Notes: generated by a model not told the origin, from the letters alone. A stretch of DNA of 64,000 nt from Citrus sinensis (GCF_022201045.2 NC_068560.1:37101001-37165000); one strand, 5' to 3'. Shown: positions 1 to 12,210, counted from the first letter of the stretch. A program made the numbers and translations.

Positions 1-930
1 GATTGGGAATCTTGAGGAGTGAGAATCCTAGGATTGGGAGTGTAGAGTGGGAGTGGGAGTAGGTTGTTTACTTACACTGGAATGGAAATATAGATTAGAG
101 ATCAGAATCCAATTTATGTGTTTACTTTGTCTTGGATTGGGAGTAAATAGTTTCAAATTACAATTTTATCCTTATTTAAAGAATTATAGTTTTTAATTAC
201 AAAACTAATAAAAAATATATTTAATGAATAATATTTATTTTATTATATTTGTAAATTTATTATAATTATTAATATTCTTAATTATGAACAATAAATTATT
301 AATTTTAATACAAAATGAAACCTTATTTTATTTTATTTAATATAATTATATTAAATTTATTATTATATAAAATAATAATATAATATTATTTAGTACAAAA
401 TTAATATTTTCTTAGAATAAACTATTTATTATTATTATTATTAAATAAATATAATACTATTATTTTTAAAATAAATATAATAATATTACATTTATTAATT
501 CTCTATTAATATAATAATATTATTTTAAAATAATTTTAACTTAGAATCAATGCAAATTATTATTTAGTTAAATATAATATTATTATTCAAATAAATATAA
601 TAATATTATTCAAATAAATATAATAATATTTATTTTATTTTATTAATTATAAAATATTAAATTAAATTAAATTAAAAAAAATAAAAGGGTAAAAAAGGGA
701 GAGGTGGGAGTGGATTCCCACTCCCACCTCCCCCAATGGGAGTCCCACTCCCACTCCCCACTCCAAAAATGGGTGGGGCCCACGGAGTGGGATTCTCACT
801 CCCTTCCCATTTAGAGCAAGTAAACGCTGGAGTGGGAGGAATCCACACTCCTCACTCTCACTCCAGCAAGTAAACGCTGGAGTGGGAGGAATCCACACTC
901 CTTACTCACACTCCAGCAAGTAAACACAAC
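1..930. mobile_element. MITE-like element, left end possibly outside window
   Basis: The stretch has GC-rich ends made of GTTTACTT and TGGAGTGGGAG words around an AT-rich core (about 160-670). The left part reads TTGTTTACTTACACTGGA near 64. The right part, read in reverse complement, gives TGTGTTTACTTGCTGGAG, so the ends are roughly inverted. A related word, GTGTTTACTTTGTCTTGGA, lies near 118. No target-site duplication could be fixed because the left border may lie before base 1. No transposase coding is visible. The class is inferred from structure only. Confidence 0.5.
816..930. repeat. 50-bp tandem repeat at element end
   Basis: The block beginning GCAAGTAAACGCTGGAGTGG starts at 816 and again at 866, a period of 50 bp, and its first bases (GCAAGTAAAC) recur at 916. 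The two full copies differ at only a few bases. The unit contains the terminal-repeat words of the surrounding element, so it looks like a duplicated transposon end. Confidence 0.75.
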
Positions 931-1551
931 ATTAGTTCATCAGTCTCTATTTTTCAATCAACTCTATTAAAAAATTTAAATTATTTTTTCTCTCCCCTTA
1001 CACTATGTCATGCTCAATATACCTAGAGATGGCAAAAGAGTTCACCAAATCAATTTTATATTGTATCAGGTTCGTGTCGATGGTGTCGTATCAAATTTAG
1101 ATTTATCCAAACACGATTTATTAATAATTTTGTTAAAATATTTAGATCTTAATTCAACATGAAAAATAAACTGATTATTTAATAACCTATTTAATATTTA
1201 TATATTTAATAAAGTTTACATAAAATATTTGCACAAGGTTTATATATATATATATATATATATAATATTATATATTGTGCAAACATTAGGATCTAACTAT
1301 TTTAATATTATACATTGAATTAGAAATGGGTAATGACAAAGCTTACCCTGGAATGAGTGAAAATGAATATTCCAATGCACGGCATGACATTAGAATTTAT
1401 GCACTTGATAAAACCGAAATTTCACTTGTGAAGTGAAGCCCACAGTTGACCCAACGGGACATGGACTCGGACTTAATAAACATCTGAACCAGTCCCGCCT
1501 AAATTAGGCTGTGTCTTCCGCCACATTTTGTCTCATTTGGCTCTAAGGTGA
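931..1551. other. Upstream region of the Obg gene
   Basis: The stretch is AT-rich with a (TA)n run near 1242-1263. At about 1024 it has TAGAGATGGCAAAAG, which resembles the terminus of the hAT-like element at 5876, but I found no matching right end. No gene is visible and no clear TATA box could be assigned. Confidence 0.4.
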
Positions 1552-4500
1552 ATGAAGATAATGCCGTCTCTAGCATATCCTCTGTCATCGTCATCTTCAT
1601 CGTCATCTTCATCGTCATTTCTAACTCCGCACTCTTACAACAAAATACTATTCAACAATCAACTTATCTTTTTTTTTTTTTTTGAGAAGAACAATCAACT
1701 TATCTTAAAAAGGTATTCTCTTCAATTTCTCATTTCGCTCGTTTGTTCACATTTCTCTTTGCATTAACCGCTCATGGGCTTCTGGATGTTTTAAATTATC
1801 AATTCATTTGAATTTTTGTTTGGCTTTGTTTTATCTTTTGTCTTAGACGGCTAAGTCTTCTTATTGCAGTAATGTTCTCAAATATGAGAACTTGAGATAT
1901 GATTCAATCAGCTGCAGACATACAAGAACCAGGGAGTCCAATTCCACAAGCCCAGCTACATTAGTTAAGGAACCACACAAATATTTTGATCGCGTGCTCA
2001 TCACAGTTCGTTCAGGAGATGGTGGGCACGGTGCGGTCCTTCGCATGCCCACCCAAAGTGCTGTTGCTAAGTCGCATGGCAAACTTGCCAAGGAGAACCC
2101 GTGGAAAAAGAGCTCATTTAAGAGGGATTTTGATGGATCACTTATCCTTCCTATGGGTGGCCATGGAGGCGATGTTGTCATTTATGCGGATGAGGGAAAA
2201 GATACGTTATTGGAATTCCATAATAAACGTCGTTATAATGCAAAACGTGGCGGAAATGTTGATTCCGTGGGTGTTTTGTCCTCACAGCTGCGTGGTGGAC
2301 TTGCTGCCCCAACTTTGCGAATACCTGTGCCCTTAGGTTTGTATGGTTCATGGTTACTATCATATAAGGCACCTGACTTGGAAATTTTACTGCCAGTTCT
2401 AGATAATATGCATGAATGGATCTGGCGAGTAAGCATGTTTTTATTCCTTTGTATATACTTTTCTCCATGCATATTCATGTGACAGGTACAGTTGTAAAAC
2501 ACAAGCGAGGGAAGTTGTTCTCTGATCTAGCACATCCGGGTGATGAAGTGCTTGTTGCAAGGGGTGGACGAGGAGGGGTAAGGCTTTGTTCACTCGCAAT
2601 TGATGAAATTTAAGTCACACCTTTTCGGACTTTTATTACCTTGGTTATGGTAGATCACATGTCTTGTTCTGTTTAAATAAAAGCTGCCAGATTAACAAGC
2701 ACACTGTTTAATACTTGATGTCTTGTTCGATACTTCTATTTTATTTTCTTATGTTTTCTTTTTGTGGCAGATTAGCTTGTTAGAGGTACCAGAGAATAGA
2801 AGGAAAAGGATGACGACTCTAACCACAAACATCATGAGGGATGACACTGATAAGGTGGTGATAGCACACTTAATTTTCTTCCTTTAGTTATTTGCATTTC
2901 AGTGGAATGAAACTCTGTTTAGAAATGGGACACAAATTATTCTTGTTGGTTGCAAGTGCAAGTGTAATTGTCTTTCACTAAAGTAATCCTTTTTGTTAGC
3001 ATCTTTTTTGCATTGTTTATGTGAATTGACTATATAGTCGGATTCAATGACATAGGCCTTTTCTTCTTTTTGATAGAAAAGAACAAGCTGATCTCTTTCA
3101 TATTGTTAGTTTGATTATACAACTTTCAAAATATCCTGTCAATAAAGTGATTATCAGATAATATATTCATCCTGTACTTGGTTGAGTAGAAATCTATATA
3201 TTACCATGGAAAAAATATGGATGTGTGGCTGTCGAGATTTGTACCCTTTCTTGTGCTAAAAACTATTACGCATCTTTTGCATATTGCAGGTTTTAGTTCT
3301 TGGTCAGCATGGAGAGGAAGTCAGTTTGGAGTTGATCCTTCGAGTTGTTGCTGATGTTGGTCTAGTTGTAAGTTTTGATTCAACTTTCAATTAAGTCTTT
3401 ATTGATTTGTGGGACACTGCCAAGATTAAAAAATTTCTGGAGACTAGTTGGCCTGTGTCAATCTGATCCTTATGGAGACTGGTTTGGCTTATACTTTCGA
3501 CCCTAACTTGATTTATTTGAGCCCAATCTATTTGCCTACTGTAGCTCTTGAATGTTAAATCTGTCAATTACTATTTAGCTGAAGGATATCCACGGTATAG
3601 TTTTCAGCCTATCAATTGAGGTCCACTAAAATAGTATGCTTGGATCTGTCTGGTTAGGAGTTTAATTTAGATGGAAAAAGGGACACAAAAATGCTGTTGA
3701 CATAGTTGGCTATTGACTTATGGCAAGTTGATCAAATGGGAGTGTTTTATTTGAGGGGCTTCCTCAGAGCACTTGCTTCTGTAACTAGCTTTCTCTACAT
3801 TTGTTAAATACTTATTCGAAAGAAAGAGGAAGAACTAACTTTCACTTTTGTGTAGTGGAACCTACTACCAAGTGGTAATTGAGTTTTGTAATGTGTAGTT
3901 TTCAGATTACTAGATATTTACTTGCTTATGTAGGGACTTCCAAATGCTGGAAAATCAACACTTCTTGCTGCCATTACACATGCAAAACCTGATATTGCTG
4001 ACTATCCTTTCACAACATTGATGCCAAACCTTGGACGCCTTGATGGTGACCCTACTCTTGGTGCAGAGAAGTATTCTTCTGAAGCAACACTAGCAGATTT
4101 GCCTGGTCTTATAGAGGGTGCTCATTTGGGGAAGGTATTATGTGATTTCTATCCCATTCAACTTGTCACTTTGACGTTTCATAGTTGTAAACCTGTTTGT
4201 TCTATTCGTCCAGGGTCTTGGTCGGAACTTTTTGCGGCACCTAAGGAGGACTCGTCTTTTGGTCCATGTCATTGATGCTGCTGCTGAGAACCCTGTCAAT
4301 GACTACAGAACTGTCAAAGAGGTAATATTCCCTGAATCATACCCTCTTGCTTAATTATATTAATGTTCTCACAAACTGCCCCTGTTGGTTCTGTTTTCAT
4401 TTTGGACATATAGGTTTGTTTTTTTTTTGTTTGGGGGGGTGGGGGGTTAACCACGACTCTTAAGAAGTTTTAACAAGTTGATCTGCATTAATTTCACGTA

Positions 4501-5364
4501 CATCTTAATTCTGTTTATCTCAACATTACCACCTTTCTATAACAGCAGTTTGTGATTTTGTAGGAATTGCGGATGTACAATCCTGATTACCTTGAACGTC
4601 CTTTCATTGTGGTGCTCAACAAGATTGACCTTCCTGAGGTTTCTGGCACTGTTTTTTTTCTTTTTTATTTTTGAATTGTTTCTCTGTATTGGTACTTAGA
4701 TCTCTGTCAGAATGTGTTAAGACTGTTCATATAAAATGTCTGATCTTATAAAATATTTCCTATATTTATGTTAAGATGTATGACGATTCCTCTTCCAGGC
4801 AAGGGATAGGCTTCAATCCTTGACTGAAGAAATGCTGAAAATTGGATGCGATAAGGTAACTTCTGAAACAGAGTTGAGTTCGGAGGACGCAGTTAAATCA
4901 TTGTCGACTGAAGGTGGCGAAGCAGATCTTCTATCTTCTGTGACGTCTGTAAAAGATAAAAGGGATAAAGAACTTGAGGACTATCCACGCCCTCTGGCTG
5001 TTGTTGGTGTTAGTGTCTTGTAAGTTCAGTACTATTATTTTAATATTTCTTTGTGGAAATAATGTATATCTATGTCTTAGCAAATTACATACTCAATCTT
5101 GGCACTTTGCAAAGTTTTTAGCTTCTGTTACACTCAACTGCTGCTTTCACTTTCCTTTCTTTCTTTCTTTCTGAGGGCAATTTACTCCTATTTTTGCTAA
5201 AACCTATTAGATTCATTTTACAGCTTGTGTTTCTTGAATGAGAATGTTTTTCCCTGAGATTAGAAACAAACTTCGTGAAAATTATGTTGTGTTCTTTTTG
5301 CAGGAAAGGCATCATGATTCAAGAGATGCTGAAGGAGATTAGGGCAGCCTTAAGAAAATGCTGA
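1552..5364 (+). CDS. Organellar Obg-family GTPase, 10 exons
   Basis: Obg proteins are GTPases that assist large ribosomal subunit assembly; plant organellar members act in chloroplasts or mitochondria. Exons: 1552-1712, 1870-2336, 2486-2577, 2771-2854, 3290-3367, 3934-4134, 4214-4321, 4564-4638, 4799-5019, 5304-5364. They join in frame to 515 residues, all with GT/AG borders. The glycine-rich Obg fold spans about residues 75-290 ([26 protein letters not shown]). The G domain follows: P-loop GLPNAGKST at 295-303, G2 YPFTT at 318-322, DLPG at 349-352 and NKID at 416-419. The Ser-rich N terminus looks like a transit peptide. No C-terminal OCT domain is present. I think it is closest to the OBGC2 / At1g07615 type, but chloroplast versus mitochondrial targeting is open. 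The first ATG in frame with the Obg fold was taken as the start. Confidence 0.93.
1582..1620 (+). repeat. TCATCG/TCATCT microsatellite coding poly-Ser
   Basis: A hexanucleotide-like TCATCG/TCTTCA tract encodes about eleven consecutive serines in the predicted transit peptide of the Obg GTPase. Length variation here would change only the presequence. Confidence 0.8.
1654..1706. repeat. 17-bp direct repeats flanking poly(T) in exon 1
   Basis: The 17-mer AACAATCAACTTATCTT occurs at 1654-1670 and again, identically, at 1690-1706. Between them lie 13 T followed by GAGAAG. The net duplication is 36 bp, a multiple of three, so the Obg reading frame is kept and gains a run of five Phe. The layout resembles a very short poly(A)-tailed retro-insertion with a target-site duplication. 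Confidence 0.8.
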
Positions 5365-5867
5365 GATTCCAATTTAGTGCCGGGGCTAAGTACGAGTCGA
5401 TGGCTATGTCAAGAGTTGTAAAATGTTTTTAATCGTGGTCTGGCATGTGTGGTCACTAGTTCTCCATGTAAAGGATACCATGTTTCATTGTAACTAGAGC
5501 ATGGTCATTTGAAACCATTTTAGCCCTTGCACCACTCCAAAGCTTTAGGGTGCTAGAGTGGAACATCTCTTCCGGGGTTTTAACCTGCAACCAACATAAG
5601 TGCATAAAATTATGGTGCTTACAATCCTTTTTTTTTTTTTTTAATCATTGTATGTTCAACACTTTTGAGATACACTGACGCCAAAATATTTCTTTTGCTT
5701 CATATGTAACCTTGTAAATATCTACCAGTTCCTGGTTGATAATGTATGTTTTTAAATTGATTACTTGTACCGTTACAAGAACTTTGGCGTGGATCCATGG
5801 TTGTCGACAACTGCGTGTGTGACTGCCTACAGGCCTTGTGTCAGTGGTCTCATGCTTCAAGCATACC
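5365..5867. other. 3' region of the Obg gene
   Basis: This should contain the Obg 3' UTR and polyadenylation site. The start of a T-rich run near 5629 marks AT-rich intergenic DNA. No further gene is seen. Confidence 0.5.
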
Positions 5868-5875
5868 GACAAAGG

Positions 5876-6682
5876 TAGAGATGGCCAACGGGCCGTGCTG
5901 TGCCGGTCCAGGCCCATCAAAGGAAGTCCATGCGTGTTCGTGCTCGTGCTCGTGCTGTGCCGTGTCCACTCGTGCCGTGCCCACACGTGCCGTGCCTAGG
6001 AAAAATAGCTATTTTCTTTTTTCTTTTTGTAAGAGCGCATGTCAAATTATCTTATTTTTTTCAAGCTTATGTATTTTTTATGAATCCATGTGCCTTTATT
6101 TAAATTTAATAAAATAAAAAATTCAAAATTCAAGTACATATTCAATAATAATAAATTAATAATAATAATAAGAGAATGTAATATGAGTTACTAAGTTTGA
6201 CTCTATGGTATTAAAATTTTTTTTTAGTACTTAACAGTTAACAATAACAATAACAATAATTTTTTTAAAGGCTAACTTAATTGTTAACTTGGAATTACGT
6301 AGAGTCATATATTATAGTTTATAATAATATTAATACATATTTATAAAATCATGATATTTATAATTTTATTTATTGAAATCATGATATCAATTATTTATTT
6401 AATAAATTATAAACATAAATCAATTATAATTTTTTTGAAACTAAGAATTAAATAAATTTAAAAAACTTGAGCTAATAAAATATATTAAAAGATTCAATTT
6501 CAAGTTATTTATAAAATCATAAAATTTTAAGTTTACTTTCATTAAAAAATTGAAACGTGCTTATTGCGTGCTTTTTCGCGTGCCATGCTTTGGTTCATCT
6601 CTAATCGTGCCGTGCCGTGCTGTACGGACACGTGCTGTGTTCGTGCCGTGTCTCGTGCCGTCCAGCCTATTGGCCACCTCTA
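5876..6682. mobile_element. Non-autonomous hAT-like DNA transposon
   Basis: The 807-bp element has terminal inverted repeats: TAGAGATGGCCAACGGGC on the left, and TAGAGGTGGCCAATAGGC as the reverse complement of the right end (15 of 18 identical). It is flanked by a perfect 8-bp direct repeat, GACAAAGG, at 5868-5875 and 6683-6690. An 8-bp target-site duplication and this terminus are typical of the hAT superfamily. Both ends carry clusters of CGTGC/GTGCC words inside the TIRs, as expected for subterminal transposase sites. The core is AT-rich and codes for no transposase. Confidence 0.88.
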
Positions 6683-6690
6683 GACAAAGG

Positions 6691-7660
6691 TAAGGACTTG
6701 AGGTTATTTTGATTTTTGAAAGTAAAATATTCGGAGTCCTTTTAAATTTTACTATTAAATACAAATTACAAAAGAAAAGTAATTGGGGATTGCCACTTCT
6801 TCGTCCCTTTTTATGTGGGTCAAATTGCAAAAGCCATTCGAAAAATTTCTACTGAAATCGGCGGCTTGCAGTATTCAATTAGCATTGGTTGAACATTGGA
6901 ATTCTATCCGCGCAGAAGTTTGTGCAAGCAAATCTCGGAGCTAAGCTTTCGCATTCACAGTAATTCAGCCTGGCTAATGTCAAAATTCATCATTTTAGAG
7001 TTTTGCTTTTAGTTCCGTTCAGTGAGTGCTACATGCATTGCATTGCAAATTCCACTTTGTTCTCCTACTCGAATCAGCATCCTGACACCTGAGAGATGTG
7101 ATCAATTATGTAATGTGAGCAGCCGAGTTGGATATATGAGTCTATAAATCGGGGGGATTCAGAGTTCCTCGAAAGTCGTGTAAACTGTTAAGAGTGGGGT
7201 CCAAAACCATATAAAAGATTTTATGGTTCCCAGACCAGTTTTTTTTTTTTTTTTTGTGCAAAATTCCACGTACCCACGTATCAAAGTAATCTTGCTAGTT
7301 GTGATGTGCTCGTTTTGGAAACGCCCGATGTATATACATGTTCTTATCCCCAACCGATTGCATCCAAAACACAGTCACCGCCCCCAATAGTAAATGCCCA
7401 TGGCCATTATCCAATTACTCTTTAAGAAGCAAAAAATTTTAATTTCCATATTTCGCCTTTGTCTTCGCCAGCTGAGCTTGTGTAAAAAGACAATTGTGTA
7501 AGCCAAGTGTGTCTTTGAGAAATAAACAGTGAGCTTTGCTGTGGACACGATTAAACTAGTTCTTCTCGCCAAGTATCAACGCACACTCATTCTGAAAGAC
7601 ACGTTTCAAAGTGTTTCTTATTATGCCACTTTTAAGCTCTTATCCCTCCGCGTTCTCACA
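6691..7660. other. Upstream region of DREB2D-like gene
   Basis: No coding region is supported. Two ACGT cores (CCACGTAC and CCACGTAT, about 7266-7280) could be ABRE-like sites for a stress-responsive gene, but such short words are weak evidence. A T17 run lies near 7240. Confidence 0.35.
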
Positions 7661-7666
7661 TATATA
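7661..7666 (+). promoter_or_regulatory. Probable TATA box of DREB2D-like gene
   Basis: TATATA lies about 82 bp before the ATG at 7748, leaving a plausible leader of about 50 bases. It is the best-placed TATA word in the upstream region. Confidence 0.5.
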
Positions 7667-7747
7667 CAGCCACCACCCCCCGTACAATGTACTTACTTGA
7701 ACCACAAATACAAAGACGATCTTGTTTTCAGAGTCCTGTCTTAGGGA

Positions 7748-8494
7748 ATGTCAAAAGCACTTATGGGTGGTATTGGAGAGAAAAAGCAGCTTAAGAAGCC
7801 TGCACAGGCTAGCTCAAGGAAAGGTTGCATGAGAGGCAAAGGAGGCCCTGAGAATGCTCTTTGTACTTACAAAGGTGTTCGACAGAGAACTTGGGGCAAA
7901 TGGGTGGCCGAAATCCGTGAACCGAATCGCGGTGCACGTCTCTGGCTTGGGACATTTGACACTTCCCATGAAGCCGCCATGGCTTATGATGCTGCTGCTC
8001 GTAAACTTTACGGCCCAGATGCCAAACTCAATTTGCCAGAGCTTCCATCAGCTCAATCTCATCACTTGCCAGCTTCTTCAGTCAATTGTACCCAGCATGT
8101 TGCTCAAAGGCGAAATCAACCGCAAATGATCCACAATTCAGGTATCACTTGTTCATCAAACAGCCCGCTTCCCAGGAGTAGTAATAATGATGCAACACAA
8201 GTTTACAATTTCAATTACAATAACTCAGCCATGTCTTTTCTTGATAATGGGAGCGTTGGGTCTCATGGGAAGTTGGCTGAAAATGAAGTCAAATTCAGTC
8301 TGAATGAACAGGAGACGGATGGATTTTGGGAAAATTTGAACGTGAATTCGCCTGTATTTGATGAATCAATATGGGCAGAAGCAGCAATGTCCGTTGATTA
8401 TCCAGTGATGGGCGAACAAGGACTTCTTAATGCCAACTTTGTTGATGCAAGTTGCTGTGGGTGGGATATGTTGCCGACTCCGTGGTGCGTTTGA
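7748..8494 (+). CDS. DREB2D: DREB2D-type AP2/ERF transcription factor
   Basis: This intronless gene codes for 248 residues, as usual for DREB2 genes. The AP2/ERF DNA-binding domain spans residues 41-97 ([19 protein letters not shown] to LNLP), with Val and Glu at the positions that favour the DRE core. Just before it is the A-2 subgroup signature [13 protein letters not shown] with basic clusters that can serve as a nuclear localisation signal. The acidic, Asn-rich C terminus contains [13 protein letters not shown], which matches the SIWEEATMSLGFP block I recall from Arabidopsis DREB2D. Expected role: nuclear activator of drought, heat or ABA-linked genes. It converges on the acid phosphatase gene. 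Confidence 0.9.
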   Translation: MSKALMGGIGEKKQLKKPAQASSRKGCMRGKGGPENALCTYKGVRQRTWGKWVAEIREPNRGARLWLGTFDTSHEAAMAYDAAARKLYGPDAKLNLPELPSAQSHHLPASSVNCTQHVAQRRNQPQMIHNSGITCSSNSPLPRSSNNDATQVYNFNYNNSAMSFLDNGSVGSHGKLAENEVKFSLNEQETDGFWENLNVNSPVFDESIWAEAAMSVDYPVMGEQGLLNANFVDASCCGWDMLPTPWCV

Positions 8495-9298
8495 GTATCT
8501 GACTTGGTGATTGTCCATTCCAAGTTAGATATGCCAGCCTCTTCTAGTCATTCACATGTAGATATCGTGTGTAGATGAGCTATATATAATTGCAGTCTAT
8601 AATATACTACTTAGTCTCCCAAAAGAAGAAGAAATAGGATGTGTCCTTTTATATAATATACAAATCTGTAGTGTAACGCCCGCGACGCCACATGGGTTTA
8701 CTGGGCTTGTCGTGGCTAGTTTATGGGCTTTGTAAATACTAAATAGCAGTCACGTGCTAGCGCTAGCTAGTAGCTTTGCCTAATTGTATCTGAAAAATAC
8801 TACAATCTGATGTTTATACTCTATACAAGATGTGTAAAACATGGCATGCAAATGTTTGTGAAGCAGAGACCTATTTTTCTTTTTCTTTTTTCCATTTTTT
8901 TAATATCTGATAAGCAAGTTATATTCATTTTCGGTGTGCTATGAATGACTGGTATCATTTTCGGTGTGCTGTGACTGAACTCCCTTCCTTCCATCTAAAA
9001 TTGAGTTCCCATGACGACCCCAGAGATATAATTAGTTGAACTTCAGATTATATAAATATAATTACTTTCTTTGGATTGGAAATCGTTTCTGTTTCAGAAT
9101 CAAATATTATTTTCACACATGATTCACAAGCACAGAAAGTAATATCTGTTGGGCCCACCATCCGGTACCAAGACCTTATTCTGGATAAGTGATAATATGA
9201 AAGAAAGATTCCAGGTGACTACCTATCCAAATCCTCTGTCTGCCTAACAAGAGCGTTTACATGTTTCGTATCAACTTGGCGTAGAAATAACCCTGGCA
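8495..9298. other. Convergent 3' intergenic region
   Basis: This holds the shared 3' space between the DREB2D-like gene and the acid phosphatase pseudogene. A duplicated word, ATTTTCGGTGTGCT, occurs near 8927 and 8958. No gene is visible. Confidence 0.4.
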
Positions 9299-12210
9299 TT
9301 ATATTGCAGCTCTGGGCAGTTCCCCTGAAGGTTTCCAGTATCTGTTATGCAGCCATACAGAATCAGCTTCTACTGCATAATCATCTTGATTGCGATGCCA
9401 GCCAAAGTAGGCATGAGTCCTGTTCTTTACATCAAGTATCCCGTGGCCGAAGCTAGCTTCACGATATGCTGAATATCTAGGCTGTGGCTCTGTCATTCTG
9501 CTCAATTACAAGAGACATTTGGAAAAAAAATTGTTAAAAAAATTTCCATTCACTGAAGCTCAATTCCTAGCTACTTAATGTTAATCATTGAACATACTCT
9601 TTTGCCAATCCTTCTTGATTTCCTCCATCTCCAATGGTTATGTAAACTGGAGCAGATTGATTGCTAACTGGGCTGCATAAGGCATTTGTCACATTGTATA
9701 CAATGTTGGACATCCGTTCCTGCAATGCAAGTAATTAGGCTGTAATCTGACAATAAAATACAAATTTCTGTCTTTCAGTTATTGTCCTTTTTCCTGGGAA
9801 ACCAAAATAATGTGGCAAAAAGGAGGCGATGTAAAGGAGAATAGCAGGTTTAGAGACTATAGATAGCAACAAGTAGTAATTCCACTTTCAACTGATGTGT
9901 GAAGATAAAATTCAATGAATATCCACAGCCAGCTGTAGCCAAGATTGGATAAAATAAATCAGTGGAAAACACGGCATTTGTAGATCAATATTTTGTATAG
10001 GAGCATTGAGGCATCCAACTGTGATTCCTATAGAAGAACAAGTTTGTATAAACTGAAGAAGTTGCTACTTCTTTAAAAGGAGAAATGTCAACTTACAGAT
10101 CGCTCATAGGCATGAACATGAGCAGCAAAGACGACATCAACTTTGTACTCCACAAACCATGGCTCGTACAGTACTCTCATAGGTTCTCCTTCCATATAAT
10201 GGTGTACATAACTATTGTATAGAGGACAATGCATGAGAACAATAAGCCATGGTGTCTCACTTCTGTTCACTTTTGGGAACTCCTTTTCCAGCCATTTGTA
10301 TTGAGGCGTGTATTTCCCTACAAATAAGAATTTTAAGTAGATTTTGAGAGACCTCCAGGTTATTAAATCTACTACAATTAAACAATCATAAAAGAGAATT
10401 CTCAGTGACATTAAAAATCACTAAATCACCAAGCAAATTGAATTTACAAACCAACTTACCAGGCAATTTTCCTAAGATTGATGACGCTAAACATATGAGA
10501 GCCTAATGCCTATGATTATTTTTGTTTAACTTAAAACCACACAGGACCATAGGAAAGTATGGGCGAGAACTAATTTACTTACCAAAAGCAGAATAAGATG
10601 ACATGACAATGATATGTACTGAAGCTCTTCTAATAGAGTACCAAAAAGGAGCAGTACTATATGATGCTCTGTATGGTAAATGAAAACAGTTTGCAAAGGG
10701 CTTGAAGGATATAGCTTCACCCTAAAACAAATTCAACACCATTCATTTTATACAGAAGTTGCATAACTGGCTGGAGCCTTCTCAAAAAAATGCAGGATCT
10801 TAACATAGGCAAAGAATAAGTGAAAACCATAAAGTCAAAACATCTAAATTTTAAGCTACAAATTAGCAAAAGTTCAAAATAAGATGCATACAAGTTGAGG
10901 AGCAAAATCAATTTCATGATTTCCTGCTGTCCATATCCATGGTTGATATGCAGCATTTCTCTCGATGAACCTTCCCCAAGTATCCCATCTGTTATTATCA
11001 TGAAATGGATAATCATCTGCATAAGAGAGGTCTCCAACAAACAATACTGTCTGTCCTTTTATTGGGTTTAACTCATAATGGGTTAGAGTCCTATTTGAGT
11101 CATAAGTTTGCCCAAGATCCCCTGCTCAACATGCAAGATAAAGTGAGATCAAGATACAATTTTGCAGCAAGCAATATATATACAATTTGTTTATATGCTT
11201 TCAAGTAAAAGAGTGCTAGAAATGCGTACATTGGAAAATTACCAGCAAGTTGTTAGTCAAATTAAACCAACATGAAGAAGATGCATCGAAGAAATAATTT
11301 TCTCAAGCAAACACCTGAAACAAACTCCAAGCAAAAGAAATACCTGTGAGGCCGAAAGTATACGGGACATCAGGGCCAACTCCTGGAGGAGTTGTAAACG
11401 AAAACTATCGAGTTGTGTTTCCAACTCCAACCTCATAGTAGTACTTTGTGTCAAACTACAATAGTTACAAAATTGAGCAACTTAAGCATCGAATTGATTG
11501 TCAAATTTATCCCATAAAATTTTTAACTCTAACCATTAAACTAACACTGAAAACAAAAAGGTTAACAATGAATGAGTGAGACGACTGACAATGAGTACAC
11601 TACGCACCTCTAGATCCTCAATGGTACAGTGATGAATGTAATTAGAAGTGTAATTGAAGTAGTTGTAGGTAAGAACAATGCCATGTGCCTGTTGTTTGAG
11701 TGTGGAATTCTCAGCCCAGTAAAGCACTGTGTTTGAACCGGGTTCGTCCGGAGTAACCCAAGAGACAATAACGCCCTTCCCCTCATGATCTCCTTGTGTT
11801 ATGTGAACCTTCAGTCACGCAAGATAATTATTAAAAGATATATCAGTAAGCAAGCATGAATGATGAGCCCTCCTCAGTCAATAGACTAACGAGCAATTCG
11901 ATGAAAACAAAGTAATCAGAGAACAATCAAGAATCATTTCTACAATAATTAAAAGATCAAGGAAAAAAGAAAAAGAAAAAACTCCATGACGTAAAATACG
12001 AGAAAGAATCAAACCTGTGAGGAGCATTATAGCCAGGAGGCACTTGAAACACATACTGTCCAGCGGCATATCAGGAGAAAAGCTGCTGCTTCTTACAAAA
12101 CTACTTGTTCTTACAGCTGTAGAACTCGACGATATCATTATCAATCCCACAACAGCAACAGCAAGAACAAAAGAGTCCCACCGAGCTGCCATACTCACCG
12201 TTACCAACAT
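9299..12210 (-). pseudogene. Purple acid phosphatase (PAP10/12-like), disabled
   Basis: Plant purple acid phosphatases are secreted Fe-Zn/Mn enzymes releasing phosphate from organic esters. Exons on the minus strand: about 12210-12015, 11808-11608, 11455-11344, 11121-10892, 10721-10583, 10317-10097, 9719-9598, 9497-9299. Exon 1 encodes a signal peptide (Met at 12210 or 12192) and the conserved MPLDS. Directly after MPLDS one base is missing, and another is missing at the exon end, so exon 2 is entered out of frame and stops at once. Exon 3 has TAG (11405-11407) where relatives have Gln before FxF. Exons 2-8 are otherwise open and correctly bordered, including GDLGQ, GDLSYAD, GNHE and VLMH. 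The fifth metal-binding block reads AHVH instead of GHVH. The decay looks recent. Sequencing error is the main alternative for the single-base gaps. Confidence 0.87.

Noticed and set aside
662-898. 78-codon minus-strand open frame
   Set aside because: It lies wholly inside the GC-rich end of a repeat and begins at a non-ATG codon.
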